From: Myxococcaceae bacterium | GTDB taxonomy: Bacteria > Myxococcota > Myxococcia > Myxococcales > Myxococcaceae | Assembly: GCA_025459425.1 (NCBI GenBank) | Contig: JALOQF010000010.1 | Span: 1-59,063, forward strand | DNA length: 59,063 nucleotides | Direction of reading: 5' to 3' | Shown: piece after piece, positions 30,771 through 40,371 of the stretch | Position numbering within the stretch: the stretch's first letter is position 1 | How the letters are laid out: each line of letters starts with the position of its first letter | The notes under the pieces: generated by a model | Told to the model about the DNA's origin: nothing | The model's database searches: none | What the model saw: the letters and a program-made list of their open reading frames with translations, nothing else | Program-made: the position numbers and the translations under genes

Positions 30771-31741
30771 GCGGCCCTCCGGGTGTCGGTCAGCTTGCGG
30801 AACGTGTCTTCGAGGCTCACCTGCGTGCGCTTGAGCTCGAGGATGACGAGGTCGTTCTTCACCACCGTGTCGAACAGCACGCGGCGCACGTCGTCGGTGC
30901 CGTAGCGCACGGTGAAGCCCAGCGTGCCGGTCCCTTCGTCACCCGCCACCTCGACCGCCGAGACGCCAGCCAGCGCCGAGAGCGAGGTACGAATCGCCTG
31001 CGCGTCCATCGGCTGGCCGAGCCGATGCCCGACCACCACGTGGAGCGTGTTGCCGCCCTCGTTCGCCGAGGTGGTGAGGCGCTCCGGCGTATCGTCGGCG
31101 ACCAGCCGGCCCTCGTTGATGATGAGCACGCGCGAACACGTCGACTGCACCTCGGACAAGATGTGCGTCGAGAGAATGACGGTCTTCTCGCGACCCAGCT
31201 CCTTGATGAGGTTGCGGATCTCGACGATCTGGTTCGGGTCGAGGCCCGCCGTCGGCTCGTCGAGGATGAGCAGGTCGGGCTCGTGCAGAATCGCCGCCGC
31301 CAGGCCCACGCGCTGCCGGTACCCGCGCGAGAGCTGGCTGATGTCCTTCGACACCACCTGGGTGAGGCCGCAGCGCTCGACCGCCGACTTGATGCGCGCC
31401 ACCCGCAGGTCCTTCGGCACGTCGCGTACGTCGGCGATGAAGCGCAGGTACTCCACCACCATCATCTCGTCGTAGAGCGGGTTGTTCTCGGGCAGGTACC
31501 CGATGAGCTTGCGCGCCGCGACGGGGTTGGCCGTCACGTCGATGTCACCGACGAACGCCTTGCCCGAGGTGGGGTTGATGGAGCCGGCGAGGATACGCAT
31601 CGTCGTCGACTTGCCGGCGCCGTTGGGCCCCAGGAAGCCCACGACCTGGCCCTTCGGGACCTCGAACGAGACCCCCTTCACGGCCTGTGTCGGGCCGTAA
31701 CTCTTCGTCAGCGCTTCGATTCGGATCATCGATGAAGGCAT
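30767..31741 (-). CDS. ABC transporter ATPase, GldA-like
   Basis: This gene codes for 324 residues from ATG 31741, which has GAAGGGG five bases upstream; GTG 31747 and ATG 31729 are alternatives. Walker A is GPNGAGKSTT, Walker B LLILDEPTAGLD, the signature reads LSRGYRQRVGLA, and the H-loop is ILSTHILSE. The LSRGYRQR form is common in GldA-like ATPases. A C-terminal extension of about 85 residues is present. It energises the GldF/GldG complex at the inner membrane. Confidence 0.92.
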   Translation of the reverse strand: MPSSMIRIEALTKSYGPTQAVKGVSFEVPKGQVVGFLGPNGAGKSTTMRILAGSINPTSGKAFVGDIDVTANPVAARKLIGYLPENNPLYDEMMVVEYLRFIADVRDVPKDLRVARIKSAVERCGLTQVVSKDISQLSRGYRQRVGLAAAILHEPDLLILDEPTAGLDPNQIVEIRNLIKELGREKTVILSTHILSEVQSTCSRVLIINEGRLVADDTPERLTTSANEGGNTLHVVVGHRLGQPMDAQAIRTSLSALAGVSAVEVAGDEGTGTLGFTVRYGTDDVRRVLFDTVVKNDLVILELKRTQVSLEDTFRKLTDTRRAA

Positions 31742-31845
31742 GCGCACCCCTTCGGAAATTGATCGGCCGCTTCACTAAGTCGCCTCCCCGAACTGTCAAG
31801 GCCGACTGGCTGTGAAAACGTTGCGGAGTCCTGACGTCAGGGGGC

Positions 31846-31851
31846 TACCGT
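31846..31851 (+). promoter_or_regulatory. Possible -10 element of the RNase J gene
   Basis: TACCGT lies nine bases before ATG 31861 in GCTACCGTGGGCCGCCG-ATG, without a ribosome site. TTGCGG at 31821-31826 could be a -35 with a long 19-base spacer. Confidence 0.3.
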
Positions 31852-31860
31852 GGGCCGCCG

Positions 31861-33504
31861 ATGCTGAAAGTCACGCCGCTGGGAGGCCTGGGCCAGGTGG
31901 GCCTCAACGCCATGGTGCTCGAGCACGGCGCCGAGCGGGTGCTCATCGACTGTGGCGTCCTCTTTCCCCGGCCAGACCAGCTCGGCATCGACGTGGTGGT
32001 GCCCGACTTCACCGCGCTGCGCGACGACCCGGAGCGGCTCAAGGCCGTGGTGCTGACGCACGCGCATGAAGATCACCTCGGCGCGTTGCCGGTGCTGCTC
32101 CGCGAGTTCCAGGTGCCCGTCTACGGTACGCCCTTCACGCTGGCGCTGGCGCGGCATCGCCTGGAAGAAGCGGGCCTGACCGGCGATCTGCGCGAGATCG
32201 GCCCGGGCGCGGCGTTCACGGCCTCGGAGTCGTTCACCCTCGAGGCGGTGCAGGTGACACACTCCGTGCCCGACGCGGTGGGGCTGTGGGTCAAGACGCC
32301 GTCGGCGACGCTCGTCCACTCAGGCGACTTCAAGCTCGACCTCTCGCCCATCGACGGCAAGCTGACGGACCTCTCGCGCCTCGGTGTGCTCGGCGAGCAG
32401 GGCGTCGACCTGCTGCTGTCGGACTCGACGAACGCCGAGAACGACGGGTGGACGCCGAGCGAGTCGCTGGTGAAAGAGACGTTCGCGCGGCTCTTCCACG
32501 GCGTCACCGGCCGCATCGTGGTGGCGCAGTTCGGCTCGCACCTGCACCGGGTGCAGCACCTGGTACGGCTCGCTCAGACCCTGGGCCGACAGGTCGTCTT
32601 GTCCGGCCGCAGCCTGGTGCGAAACGCCGAGCTCGCGCGCACCGTCGGCCGGCTCGAGATTCCGCCGGGGCTCCTCATCTCACTCGACGCAGCCGCGAGG
32701 CTGCCGCGCGACCAGGTGCTCATCATCTCGACGGGTGCGCAGGCCGAAGCGCGCTCGGGCCTGTCGTGGCTGGCCTCGGACGAACCCGGGCCCTTGCGAC
32801 TCGAGCCTGGAGACCTCTGCGTCATCTCGGCGCGCGCGATTCCTGGCAACGAACCCAACATCGCGCTGCTGGTGAACCAGCTCTACGCGAAGGGCGTGAC
32901 GGTGGTGACGCCGTCGACGGAGCCGGGCGTGCACGTGTCGGGGCACGCGGCGAAGCACGAGCAACGACGGCTCATCGAGACGGTGAAGCCGAAGAGCTTC
33001 GTGCCCATTCACGGAGAGCTGCGGCACCTGCACCGGCACCGGCTCACGGCCGTCGAGGCGGGCGTCGAACAGGCGCGCGCGCTGGTCGCGAGGACCGGAG
33101 ACGTGCTCGGGCTCGACGCACACGGGCTCCACAGCCTCGGCCGCGCGCCGGTGGGCCTGTGGCCGATGCGACGCGAGGGGCTGGCGCCCGTGAGCGAGGC
33201 CTCGCTGGCCGAGCGCAAACGGCTCGCCGAGTCGGGGCTCGTCATCGTGGTGGTGGTGATGCAGCAGGGCGGCGGCAAGGTGCTCCATGGCCCGGTGGTG
33301 AGTGGACAGGGCCTGTCAGGCGAAGAGCAGGCGGCGCTGACGCTGGCGGCCGAGGGCGCGGCGCTCGAGCTGAAGGAGCTCTCCAACGCCATGCGCGGAG
33401 ACGACGAGCGCGTGCGGGAAGCGCTCGCCCACGGCGTACGCCGCGTGTTCAAGCAGCTCTTCGGCAGCAAGCCGTTCCTGCATCCCGTCGTCGCGCGGGT
33501 GTGA
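31861..33504 (+). CDS. Ribonuclease J
   Basis: This gene codes for 547 residues, the usual size for RNase J, a beta-CASP metallo-hydrolase with endonuclease and 5'-3' exonuclease activity in RNA turnover. The metal site is THAHEDHLGA (His67, His69, Asp71, His72), with further ligands in THSVPDAVG and HSGDFKLD. The beta-CASP part contains STGAQAEARSGL and the block PIHGELRHLHRH. It is divergent from the Gld operon; the 119-bp gap must hold both promoters. Confidence 0.93.
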   Translation: MLKVTPLGGLGQVGLNAMVLEHGAERVLIDCGVLFPRPDQLGIDVVVPDFTALRDDPERLKAVVLTHAHEDHLGALPVLLREFQVPVYGTPFTLALARHRLEEAGLTGDLREIGPGAAFTASESFTLEAVQVTHSVPDAVGLWVKTPSATLVHSGDFKLDLSPIDGKLTDLSRLGVLGEQGVDLLLSDSTNAENDGWTPSESLVKETFARLFHGVTGRIVVAQFGSHLHRVQHLVRLAQTLGRQVVLSGRSLVRNAELARTVGRLEIPPGLLISLDAAARLPRDQVLIISTGAQAEARSGLSWLASDEPGPLRLEPGDLCVISARAIPGNEPNIALLVNQLYAKGVTVVTPSTEPGVHVSGHAAKHEQRRLIETVKPKSFVPIHGELRHLHRHRLTAVEAGVEQARALVARTGDVLGLDAHGLHSLGRAPVGLWPMRREGLAPVSEASLAERKRLAESGLVIVVVVMQQGGGKVLHGPVVSGQGLSGEEQAALTLAAEGAALELKELSNAMRGDDERVREALAHGVRRVFKQLFGSKPFLHPVVARV

Positions 33505-34472
33505 GGCTGGCCGGCACGAAGGTTGCGACGCCGGGGCCGATGCTCGTTCTGGGATGGACCCTCAGTCTGGCTGTGGCCGCGAACCCTCACGCTGAGGACT
33601 TTCGAACGTGGGTTGCGGCCATCATCTCGCGAACCGAGGCGTCCGAGACACGCGTGGGAAGGCGGTGGGTCGGACAAGCCATGCCCCTGATCCGGAGCGG
33701 CCAGCGCGTCGGGACGGCCATTCAGGTGTGCGGCCGGTTCCGGACCGATGACTTCGAGGAGCTCGCCCTCGAAATCGAGGGCACTCGCTTCTGGCTGCGG
33801 ACTCCCGCAGTCGCTGACCTCGTCTCGGTGTGGGCACGGGACGACATGCCTCTGAGGTACCACTGCGGCTTCGGCCCTGTCGAAGCGCTCATCCTGCCAT
33901 TCACCTTTGCGACAGACCTCGGCATGTCCAGCGACGAGAGGAGAACCATCGACTTCCGCCCCACCGGCGCCTTCCTTCTCGGGCACGAAGATGGGGGCCG
34001 GTTTTCCCGCTCGAAGTCCCGCCTGAGTGCTCGGCGCCAGCCAGGCCAGACGACGTGGTGGTCATTCGATGGGGGAGGGGTCACCGAGGAGATGCGGGTT
34101 CTGGACCACATCAGCCTCGAAGGTCGCTGGTCTCCTCCGCTTCACCGCGCGCTGCCCGTGCAGCTGCGGCTCGAGAACGAAACGCTCCACCTGAAAGCGA
34201 TCCATCGAGACCGACCGGTCGTGGTCTACGTCGCCGGGCAGCGGGATGACTCGACCGCCATTCGACTCGAAGTGCGAGGAGACGAACTCGCCTTCCCGCT
34301 GCCGGGTCGAACGGCGCAGCTGTTCGCCGCCCCCAACGCCGTACGCGGCTTCCTGGTCGGTCCGCCCGCTGCGCTGGAGGCTCGCCGGCTGACCCGCGAA
34401 GACGAAGGCGGTCAGTCCTGGCTTCAGGTCTCGTCCAATCGCGACCTCGTGGCGCGCCTCGACAAGCCGTGA
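33501..34472 (+). CDS. Putative exported protein
   Basis: This gene codes for 323 residues from a GTG that overlaps the RNase J stop as GTGA; ATG 33540 is an alternative. From either start a hydrophobic stretch LVLGWTLSLAVAANPHA gives a signal peptide, with positive charges only in the longer form. The mature part is strand-rich (GTAIQVCGRFRTDDF, IDFRPTGAFLLGHE, VQLRLENETLHLKAIH) with no known catalytic motif. Codon use is less biased than in RNase J. I do not recognise the family. Confidence 0.65.
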   Translation: MRLAGTKVATPGPMLVLGWTLSLAVAANPHAEDFRTWVAAIISRTEASETRVGRRWVGQAMPLIRSGQRVGTAIQVCGRFRTDDFEELALEIEGTRFWLRTPAVADLVSVWARDDMPLRYHCGFGPVEALILPFTFATDLGMSSDERRTIDFRPTGAFLLGHEDGGRFSRSKSRLSARRQPGQTTWWSFDGGGVTEEMRVLDHISLEGRWSPPLHRALPVQLRLENETLHLKAIHRDRPVVVYVAGQRDDSTAIRLEVRGDELAFPLPGRTAQLFAAPNAVRGFLVGPPAALEARRLTREDEGGQSWLQVSSNRDLVARLDKP

Positions 34473-34528
34473 GTGACGCTCAGCGGGGACGGTATCGGTG
34501 ATGTTCGCCGAGGCCGTTCTGAAGCAGC

Positions 34529-35659
34529 TCACGAGGCGAGCGGGCGGAACAGCACGAACGCGCTCGTGTACCCGTGCAGCCATGTACGACCGGCGACCTG
34601 TCCGAGCTCGCCGTTGCAGAAGAAGCCACCGAGCGGAACCCCGGGGTACTTCGCCGCGAAGAGGCCAGGATCGTGATCGTCGACACCGAAGAGGTGCCGG
34701 CCGCGCCCCGTGCACGAGAAGAGGAGTGCCCCCGCCGGTGGACGCTCGCTCGCGGTCGCGAGCCGGGCCGAGAGCTCCTCGCGCGCAGCCTTCGCGTCGC
34801 GCAGAAGGAACTGCACCACCTGAAACGGCTCGAGCGTCGAGCCGACCGCGAGCGCACGACGCCGCGCATCGAGCCCCACCACGTTGCGCACCAGGAACTC
34901 GTCGGCCCGCTGCTCGATGGCGCCCGACTTGAGGCCCACGCCCACGACGAGGGCATGGCGCAGGCGCTCCTGCGTCTCTTCGTCGAGCGTCTCGTGCAGC
35001 TTCTGCAGCACGTCCATCGGCGAGCGCCCATCGACCTCGAGGAGCAGGTGGCCGTCGACGGCGGTCGCGAAGCCTGGCGCTCCCAGTGGGCGAACGCCCT
35101 GCGCGACCAGCGCCTCGACCTCGAGCGAACCCGAGAGCGCGACACACACGGCGCCCGAGGTGAGGAGCCGCTCGTCGAGGAACAGCCGATGCGAGCCCGG
35201 CGCGCTCCCGCCACTGGCGAGGCCGCCACCGATGAGGGCGCCGGGCGCGCGGGCCTCGAGCTTCGGGAGCAGCGCCTCGACGTCGAAAGAAAACGGATCC
35301 GCCAACACCAGCACGACCTTCGCCTCGCCACTGAAGACCGGCACCTCACTGCGCCTGATGGCCTTCGCCTCGATGGTGACGCCGGGGAGCGAGGCCGCGG
35401 TGAGGGACAGCGCCGGCAGGTCATCCGCCTCGCGGCCAGCGCCGATGACGCCAGCGCCGGAGCAGCCGATGAGCGTCGCCTGGGGAAACCGCTCGCGGAG
35501 CCGCGCCATCGCCGCCGGCGCCTCGGGGAGCAGCGCGGCCGACACGAAGGCGATGAGCAGGTCGGGCTCGGCCGGGAGCTCCTGCTCGAGCACCGCGATC
35601 GCCCGCTCGGCCGCGTCGTGTCCACTCGTGTCGCGCGCCAGCGCCGAAGCCCAGTGCAT
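34529..35659 (-). CDS. FIST-domain sensory protein
   Basis: This gene codes for 376 residues with both FIST_N and FIST_C parts: the N-terminal LIGCSGAGVIG block and GGGLASGG, and the C-terminal GALLFSCTGRGRHLFG and LGGFFCNGELGQVAG. FIST domains are putative small-ligand (amino-acid) sensors, usually fused to kinases or cyclases; this one stands alone and soluble. It ends 57 bases from the convergent exported-protein gene. Confidence 0.9.
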   Translation of the reverse strand: MHWASALARDTSGHDAAERAIAVLEQELPAEPDLLIAFVSAALLPEAPAAMARLRERFPQATLIGCSGAGVIGAGREADDLPALSLTAASLPGVTIEAKAIRRSEVPVFSGEAKVVLVLADPFSFDVEALLPKLEARAPGALIGGGLASGGSAPGSHRLFLDERLLTSGAVCVALSGSLEVEALVAQGVRPLGAPGFATAVDGHLLLEVDGRSPMDVLQKLHETLDEETQERLRHALVVGVGLKSGAIEQRADEFLVRNVVGLDARRRALAVGSTLEPFQVVQFLLRDAKAAREELSARLATASERPPAGALLFSCTGRGRHLFGVDDHDPGLFAAKYPGVPLGGFFCNGELGQVAGRTWLHGYTSAFVLFRPLAS

Positions 35660-35715
35660 CGGGGCTCCTTACACCGCTCGACGCCGAACGACGTGCAAAC
35701 GAGCGCGGGCCTCCG

Positions 35716-35721
35716 TACACC
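35716..35721 (+). promoter_or_regulatory. Possible -10 element of the hydrolase-lipoprotein gene
   Basis: TACACC lies seven bases before ATG 35729 with no ribosome site between, in a 69-bp divergent gap. It is suggestive of a leaderless message. Confidence 0.3.
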
Positions 35722-35728
35722 GCGCGTC

Positions 35729-37357
35729 ATGCGTCCGTTCCTCTGCGTGGCCTGCCTCACCGTCGCGTGCGCGCCCGTGCCAGTCGACCCGAACGTCATC
35801 GAGACCGACGGGGGCGTGGCCATTCGCCGTGATGTGCTGCGGGTTCCTGCGCCGAAGCCGCCCCCGAACCCCATCACCCAGGACGCCACCCCCGACGACT
35901 TCGACGCCGTCACCGTGGTGCGCTACCGCGTCGACACCGCCGGCCAGCCGCCCCGCCCCGCGCGCGCCATCGTGCTGTTGATGCCCGGCTTCCTCGGCGG
36001 CGCTGGCTCCTTCGACTCGCTCGCCCGCGCCATCGTGCGGCGCTCCACGCCGTCGGAGCCACTCGAGGCCTGGGCCATCGATCGCCGCAGCAACCTGATG
36101 GAGGACCGCCGCGGCATCGAGGCCGCGCTCACCGCGAAGGACGCTGAGCTGCTCACCGGCTACTACTTCGACGGCAAGGCCATCGACGGCCAGACGTTCT
36201 CTGGCTTCCGCACGCAAGAGAGCCTCGCCTTCGAGTCCGAGTGGGGCCTCGCCTCGACGATGAACGACCTGCGCGCCGTGGTGTCGCTCGTGCCCGAAGC
36301 CGACCGCCGCGCGCGCGTCATCCTCGCGGGCCACTCGCTCGGCGCCGGGCTCGCGGGCATGTACGCCGCGTGGGACTTCGAAGGCACGCCAGGCTTCTCG
36401 CAGCTCGCCGGCCTCGTGCTCATTGACGGCGTCACGGGCAGTGAAGGCAGCGCGCTCACCGTCACGCGCGAGGAGTACGAGACGACCGGGCTCATGGGCG
36501 GCACCTTCGGGGGAAGGCCGAGCCTGAAGCAGGTGCGCGAGTCCGTGCGGTACTTCGCCTTCCCCCTGCTCGAAGCGAAGCTCTTCCCCATCGGCGTGGG
36601 CACCGCGATGCGCGCGATGTGGCGGCCCGACGCCATCGACCTCGACCGGCCCCGACGCGAGGCGCTCGAGACGCTCTTCCTCACCAACACGCTGCCACGC
36701 ATGACGAACCGCGCCGCGTTCGGCCTCGCCTTCGATGCCGCGACGTGCCCCGTGAGCATCGCCGCCGTCAACGCGGGCGCGACCGACGGCCCGCTCGTCG
36801 ACACGCCGTCACCGTTCGGCGGCGGCACCATTCAGAAGCCCGCCAACTCGAACCAGACGTTCCGCTGGAACGAGTTCGACCAGGTCGAACCCGCCGAGCT
36901 CACCTCGCTCTCGGAGTTCGCGCTCGCCTGGGCGCGCCCGGGCGTGGATTTCGGAGAGTGGTACTTCCCCGCGCGGCTGTCGCTCGACACCAGCCTCGCC
37001 GCGTCGCTGACGCTGAAGCCCGACGACTGGCCGGTCACGGCGTACGGCGTGCGGGCCCTGCATGGCCGCGCGATGGACCTGCCGGTGCTCGTCGAAGCCG
37101 CTGGCATCTTGTCGGGCCAGACGAGCCGCTACGACGCGCTCAAGGCGCTGCTTCCACCCGTGGGGGACGGCCGGCCACAGTCGGGCGCGAGCCGCTCCGA
37201 GGCGCGCGGGTTCGTGGCGCTCTCACACCCGACGTTCACCCATATCGATCCGCTCGCCGGCGCCGACGTACCCGGGGGCGCCATGGCGCAGTGGTTCGAC
37301 GCCCTCGCCGCCTTCGCGAAGGAACACACGCCCGAAGGCGGCGTCGTCGTGCGCTGA
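35729..37357 (+). CDS. Alpha/beta-hydrolase lipoprotein
   Basis: This gene codes for 542 residues. The lipobox TVAC14 follows a short signal sequence. The hydrolase fold is shown by IVLLMPGFLGGAGSFDSLA (oxyanion side), the nucleophile elbow ILAGHSLGAGLAGMYA with Ser as nucleophile, and a late HPTFTHIDPLAG block whose His may complete the triad. The length is greater than a minimal hydrolase, with an insertion between strand 6 and the His. It probably faces the outer surface or periplasm; substrates could be esters or lipids. It is divergent from the FIST gene. Confidence 0.82.
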   Translation: MRPFLCVACLTVACAPVPVDPNVIETDGGVAIRRDVLRVPAPKPPPNPITQDATPDDFDAVTVVRYRVDTAGQPPRPARAIVLLMPGFLGGAGSFDSLARAIVRRSTPSEPLEAWAIDRRSNLMEDRRGIEAALTAKDAELLTGYYFDGKAIDGQTFSGFRTQESLAFESEWGLASTMNDLRAVVSLVPEADRRARVILAGHSLGAGLAGMYAAWDFEGTPGFSQLAGLVLIDGVTGSEGSALTVTREEYETTGLMGGTFGGRPSLKQVRESVRYFAFPLLEAKLFPIGVGTAMRAMWRPDAIDLDRPRREALETLFLTNTLPRMTNRAAFGLAFDAATCPVSIAAVNAGATDGPLVDTPSPFGGGTIQKPANSNQTFRWNEFDQVEPAELTSLSEFALAWARPGVDFGEWYFPARLSLDTSLAASLTLKPDDWPVTAYGVRALHGRAMDLPVLVEAAGILSGQTSRYDALKALLPPVGDGRPQSGASRSEARGFVALSHPTFTHIDPLAGADVPGGAMAQWFDALAAFAKEHTPEGGVVVR

Positions 37358-37382
37358 CCCTCGCGCGAGATGCGGAGGAAGC

Positions 37383-38471
37383 TCAGCGCGCCGCGGCGCC
37401 CTCCGTCGGCCACGTTCCAGGCGGCACCATGATGAGCCCGGACAACCACGAGTACGTCTCGAGCGGCTTCTCGCTGAAGGGCCGCGACGAGTTGGGCTGC
37501 TCGGTCCAGTGGAACTCGTTGAGCTGGTTCCCCCGCCCAACGAAGGTGTGCTTGCCGCCGCGAGCGAGGCCGAACCAGAACGGCACTTCCTTGAGCTTCT
37601 CGATGCCGCTCATGTCCTGCTGGGTGCCACCCCCTTCGGTCGGCCGGAAGTTCAGCACCGAGTCGTCGACCTTGATGCCGTAGTAGCCGTTGCCCCGGCG
37701 CACCTGGGTCGCCGAGAAGGAATGCTCGCTGTCACCGTCGGCCGGCTTCTTCGCGTCGGGGTTCCAGTAGATGGCTCTCCACCCGTCCTTCTGGAGCTCC
37801 TTCGCGAGATCGGTCCCCTTCGAGCCGTTGCGGGTGACGGTCGAGTAGATCTCACGCCAGCGGTCGGCCTTGCCTGCCGCCGTGTACGCCGCGCCCACGT
37901 GCTCGAGCGCCCAGGCGATGCAGCTCGACTCCTTGAGACCCGCGGGCGGCGTCTGGCCCGGCCTGGTGTTCTCCTGAAGCCACTGCCGCTGGCCGGCGCG
38001 GTCGAGCGTGGCGAACCCCGACTTGTCTCCGTAGTAGATGCCGACGCCGGTGCGCTCGAGCGCGTCGGCATGCGCGCGCATCTGCCGCTCGAGCGATTGC
38101 ACGCCGCCCGCTGCGAACCTCGCGCCCTCGCCCCGTACCCGCTGTGGCTCGGGAGCCTGCTGCGTGGCAGCGGTCGCGGTCTGTCGCACTGGCTGTTGCG
38201 CGGCCCAGCCCTGGGCCGGAGCCGTCGCGCCGCGAGGAGGAACCGTCAACGTCCATCCGACCGAGATCGCGTTCCGGTTCGTCGAGAGCTGCGGGTACCG
38301 ACCGACGTTGGCCTGCACCAGCGCGTCGGCGCTGACGCCGTGTTGGCGTGCGAGCTTGCTGATGGAATCGCCGGCCTTCACCGTGATGGTCGCCGGAGGG
38401 GCCTCCGCGAGCCCGGGGCTCGTCGGCTGCGCCTGAACCCGCGGCTGCTGGTTGATCCTCGTCGTCGTCAT
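37383..38471 (-). CDS. LysM protein with Cys/His hydrolase-like domain, no signal peptide
   Basis: This gene codes for 362 residues. Residues 28-78 are a LysM domain (ITVKAGDSISKLARQHGVSA). A Gln/Ala linker follows. The C-terminal domain (about 125-362) has Cys184 in KESSCIAWALEHVGAAY and histidines 308 and 321 (GGKHTFVGRGN, NEFHW), a Cys-His layout seen in papain- and NlpC-like peptidases. There is no signal peptide at the ATG 38471 start (MTTTRINQQPRVQ). A peptidoglycan target is likely from LysM; enzyme activity is inference. It shares the leaderless style of the genes at 41922 and 43779. Confidence 0.75.
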   Translation of the reverse strand: MTTTRINQQPRVQAQPTSPGLAEAPPATITVKAGDSISKLARQHGVSADALVQANVGRYPQLSTNRNAISVGWTLTVPPRGATAPAQGWAAQQPVRQTATAATQQAPEPQRVRGEGARFAAGGVQSLERQMRAHADALERTGVGIYYGDKSGFATLDRAGQRQWLQENTRPGQTPPAGLKESSCIAWALEHVGAAYTAAGKADRWREIYSTVTRNGSKGTDLAKELQKDGWRAIYWNPDAKKPADGDSEHSFSATQVRRGNGYYGIKVDDSVLNFRPTEGGGTQQDMSGIEKLKEVPFWFGLARGGKHTFVGRGNQLNEFHWTEQPNSSRPFSEKPLETYSWLSGLIMVPPGTWPTEGAAAR

Positions 38472-38673
38472 GCCGCGAACGACACCACACCCGCCCGGTG
38501 GTGCGCAGCGAGTCAGCCCCACAACAATCGAATGGTTGTCATCGACCGAACCGATGGTTCCTCGCACGCTCGAGCACGGGCTCAACCGACTGGAATTCCA
38601 GCCATTTCCACACCCTTGAGCCGTCTTCCCCACCTCGCGTTTCCCACCCGACGTGCTTTCGTCGGGAGGCTCC

Positions 38674-40371
38674 ATGCGAAGCGGCTGGCTCGTAGGCGTG
38701 ACCCTCCTCCTGGGCTGCGAAGGCAGCATCGTGGGCCTGCGGCCGGAAGCGCCCATCGACCCGACGGACCCGACCCTTCCGTCGACACCCACCGGTGGCG
38801 GAACGGCGGTGCCGAGGCCCGAGGGCCGGCTCGCGCTCCAGCCGATTCGCCGGCTCTCCATCGCGCAGTACGAGAACTCCCTGCGCATGCTGTTCCCCGG
38901 CCCGCTCGGCGTGGAGCTCGTCGCGCGCGCGAGATACCCGGGCGCCAGCACCCGCACCGGCCTCACCTCGGGCTTCACCAGCGACGCCGACACCAACACC
39001 GTCAGCAGCTCCGACGCGAACGCCATCGAAGACTCGGCCGAGGCGCTGGCCGAGTACCTGCTCGCGAACGCGCGCACGGCCATGCCGGCCTTGTTCCCGT
39101 GCCAGCTGCCCAGCGGCTTCACCGACGCCGCCGTCGACGCGTGCATCGGTGACTTCATCTCGACCTTCGGGCGGCGCGCGTACCGGAGGCCCCTGCGCCC
39201 GGCCGAGCAGACGGCGCTGCGCCGCGCCTACGACACCGTGCGAATGACCCAGCCCGCGCCAGAGGCCTGGTCGGCGGTGATGCAGGCCTTCCTCCAGGCG
39301 CCCGCGCTCCTGTACCGCGCCGAGGCGGGCACCGCGGCCTCGGGCGTCGTCCAGCTCTCGCCCCACGAGCTCGCGAGCCGACTGGCGTTCCTCGTCACCG
39401 ACGCCCCACCCGACGCCGAGCTGCTCGCCCGCGCGGAGGACGGCACCCTCTCCCAGCCCGAGGTGCTCGAGGCCCAGGCCACGCGGCTGCTCGCTCGGCC
39501 CGAAGCGTCGGCCGTGGTGTCTCGCTTCGTCCTCGAGTGGCTGCGCATCGACCTGCTCGACGGCCTGCCCGACAACGACCCCACCCTGCCCGCGCCGCTG
39601 CGCGAGGAGTACCTGGCCCAGGCCGACCGCCTCGTGCGCAACACGCTCTCGCCCATGAGCGGCTCGGTGCGCGATCTCTTCCGCACGACGCAGATGCCGC
39701 TCGGCCCGCAGACCGACGACCTCTACGGCCAGCCTGGCCGCGGGAGCCCGTCGTTCCCCGCCGTCTCGTTGCCCGAGCGCGTCGGCATTCTCGCGTCGGC
39801 CCCGTTCCTGAAAGCGCACGCGCCGGCCGGCCATCAGAACGCCATCATCCGCGGCGCCTTCGTGCGCAAACACGTGTTGTGCAAGTCGCTCCCGACGCTG
39901 CCGGGCAACGTCGACCTGGTGGCGCCGCTCGACGGCTCCCGCAACGCGCCCACCGCCCGCCAGCGCCTCGCGCCCACCATGACGCTGCCGGCCTGCTCGG
40001 GCTGCCACGTCTCGTTCAACCCCATCGGCTACGCGCTCGAGACGTTCGACGGCATGGGCCAGCACCGCACCACCGAGAACGGCGCGCCCATCGACCCCTC
40101 GGGCACGGTCGACCTCGACGACACCACCCGCTGGAGCTTCACCACCACCGGCCAGTTCCTCGACACGCTCGCCGGCAGCGACGACCTGGTGGCCTGCATG
40201 GCGAAGGAGTGGTTCCACTTCGCGCACGGCCGCCAGGGCGCCATCGAGGAGCAGCCCTTCGTCGACGCGCTGTCGGACTCGGCGAAGGCGAGCGGCGGCA
40301 CCATGCGCGAGCTGGTGCTGGGCGTCGTGCGCTCACCCCGCTTCACCCAGTTCCTCCGGGAGGCTCCATGA
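38674..40371 (+). CDS. DUF1592-type lipoprotein with CxxCH motif
   Basis: This gene codes for 565 residues. ATG 38674 has GGGAGG four bases upstream and gives a lipobox LLLGC15. The blocks QPIRRLSIAQYENSLRMLF, FGRRAYRRPL, ERVGILASAPFLKAHA and CSGCHVSFNPIGYALETFDGMG follow the DUF1587/DUF1595/DUF1592/DUF1588/DUF1585 order of this family. CSGCH is a potential heme-c site. The family is common in Planctomycetes and myxobacteria; function is unknown. The gene overlaps the DUF1552 gene by four bases. Confidence 0.88.
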   Translation: MRSGWLVGVTLLLGCEGSIVGLRPEAPIDPTDPTLPSTPTGGGTAVPRPEGRLALQPIRRLSIAQYENSLRMLFPGPLGVELVARARYPGASTRTGLTSGFTSDADTNTVSSSDANAIEDSAEALAEYLLANARTAMPALFPCQLPSGFTDAAVDACIGDFISTFGRRAYRRPLRPAEQTALRRAYDTVRMTQPAPEAWSAVMQAFLQAPALLYRAEAGTAASGVVQLSPHELASRLAFLVTDAPPDAELLARAEDGTLSQPEVLEAQATRLLARPEASAVVSRFVLEWLRIDLLDGLPDNDPTLPAPLREEYLAQADRLVRNTLSPMSGSVRDLFRTTQMPLGPQTDDLYGQPGRGSPSFPAVSLPERVGILASAPFLKAHAPAGHQNAIIRGAFVRKHVLCKSLPTLPGNVDLVAPLDGSRNAPTARQRLAPTMTLPACSGCHVSFNPIGYALETFDGMGQHRTTENGAPIDPSGTVDLDDTTRWSFTTTGQFLDTLAGSDDLVACMAKEWFHFAHGRQGAIEEQPFVDALSDSAKASGGTMRELVLGVVRSPRFTQFLREAP

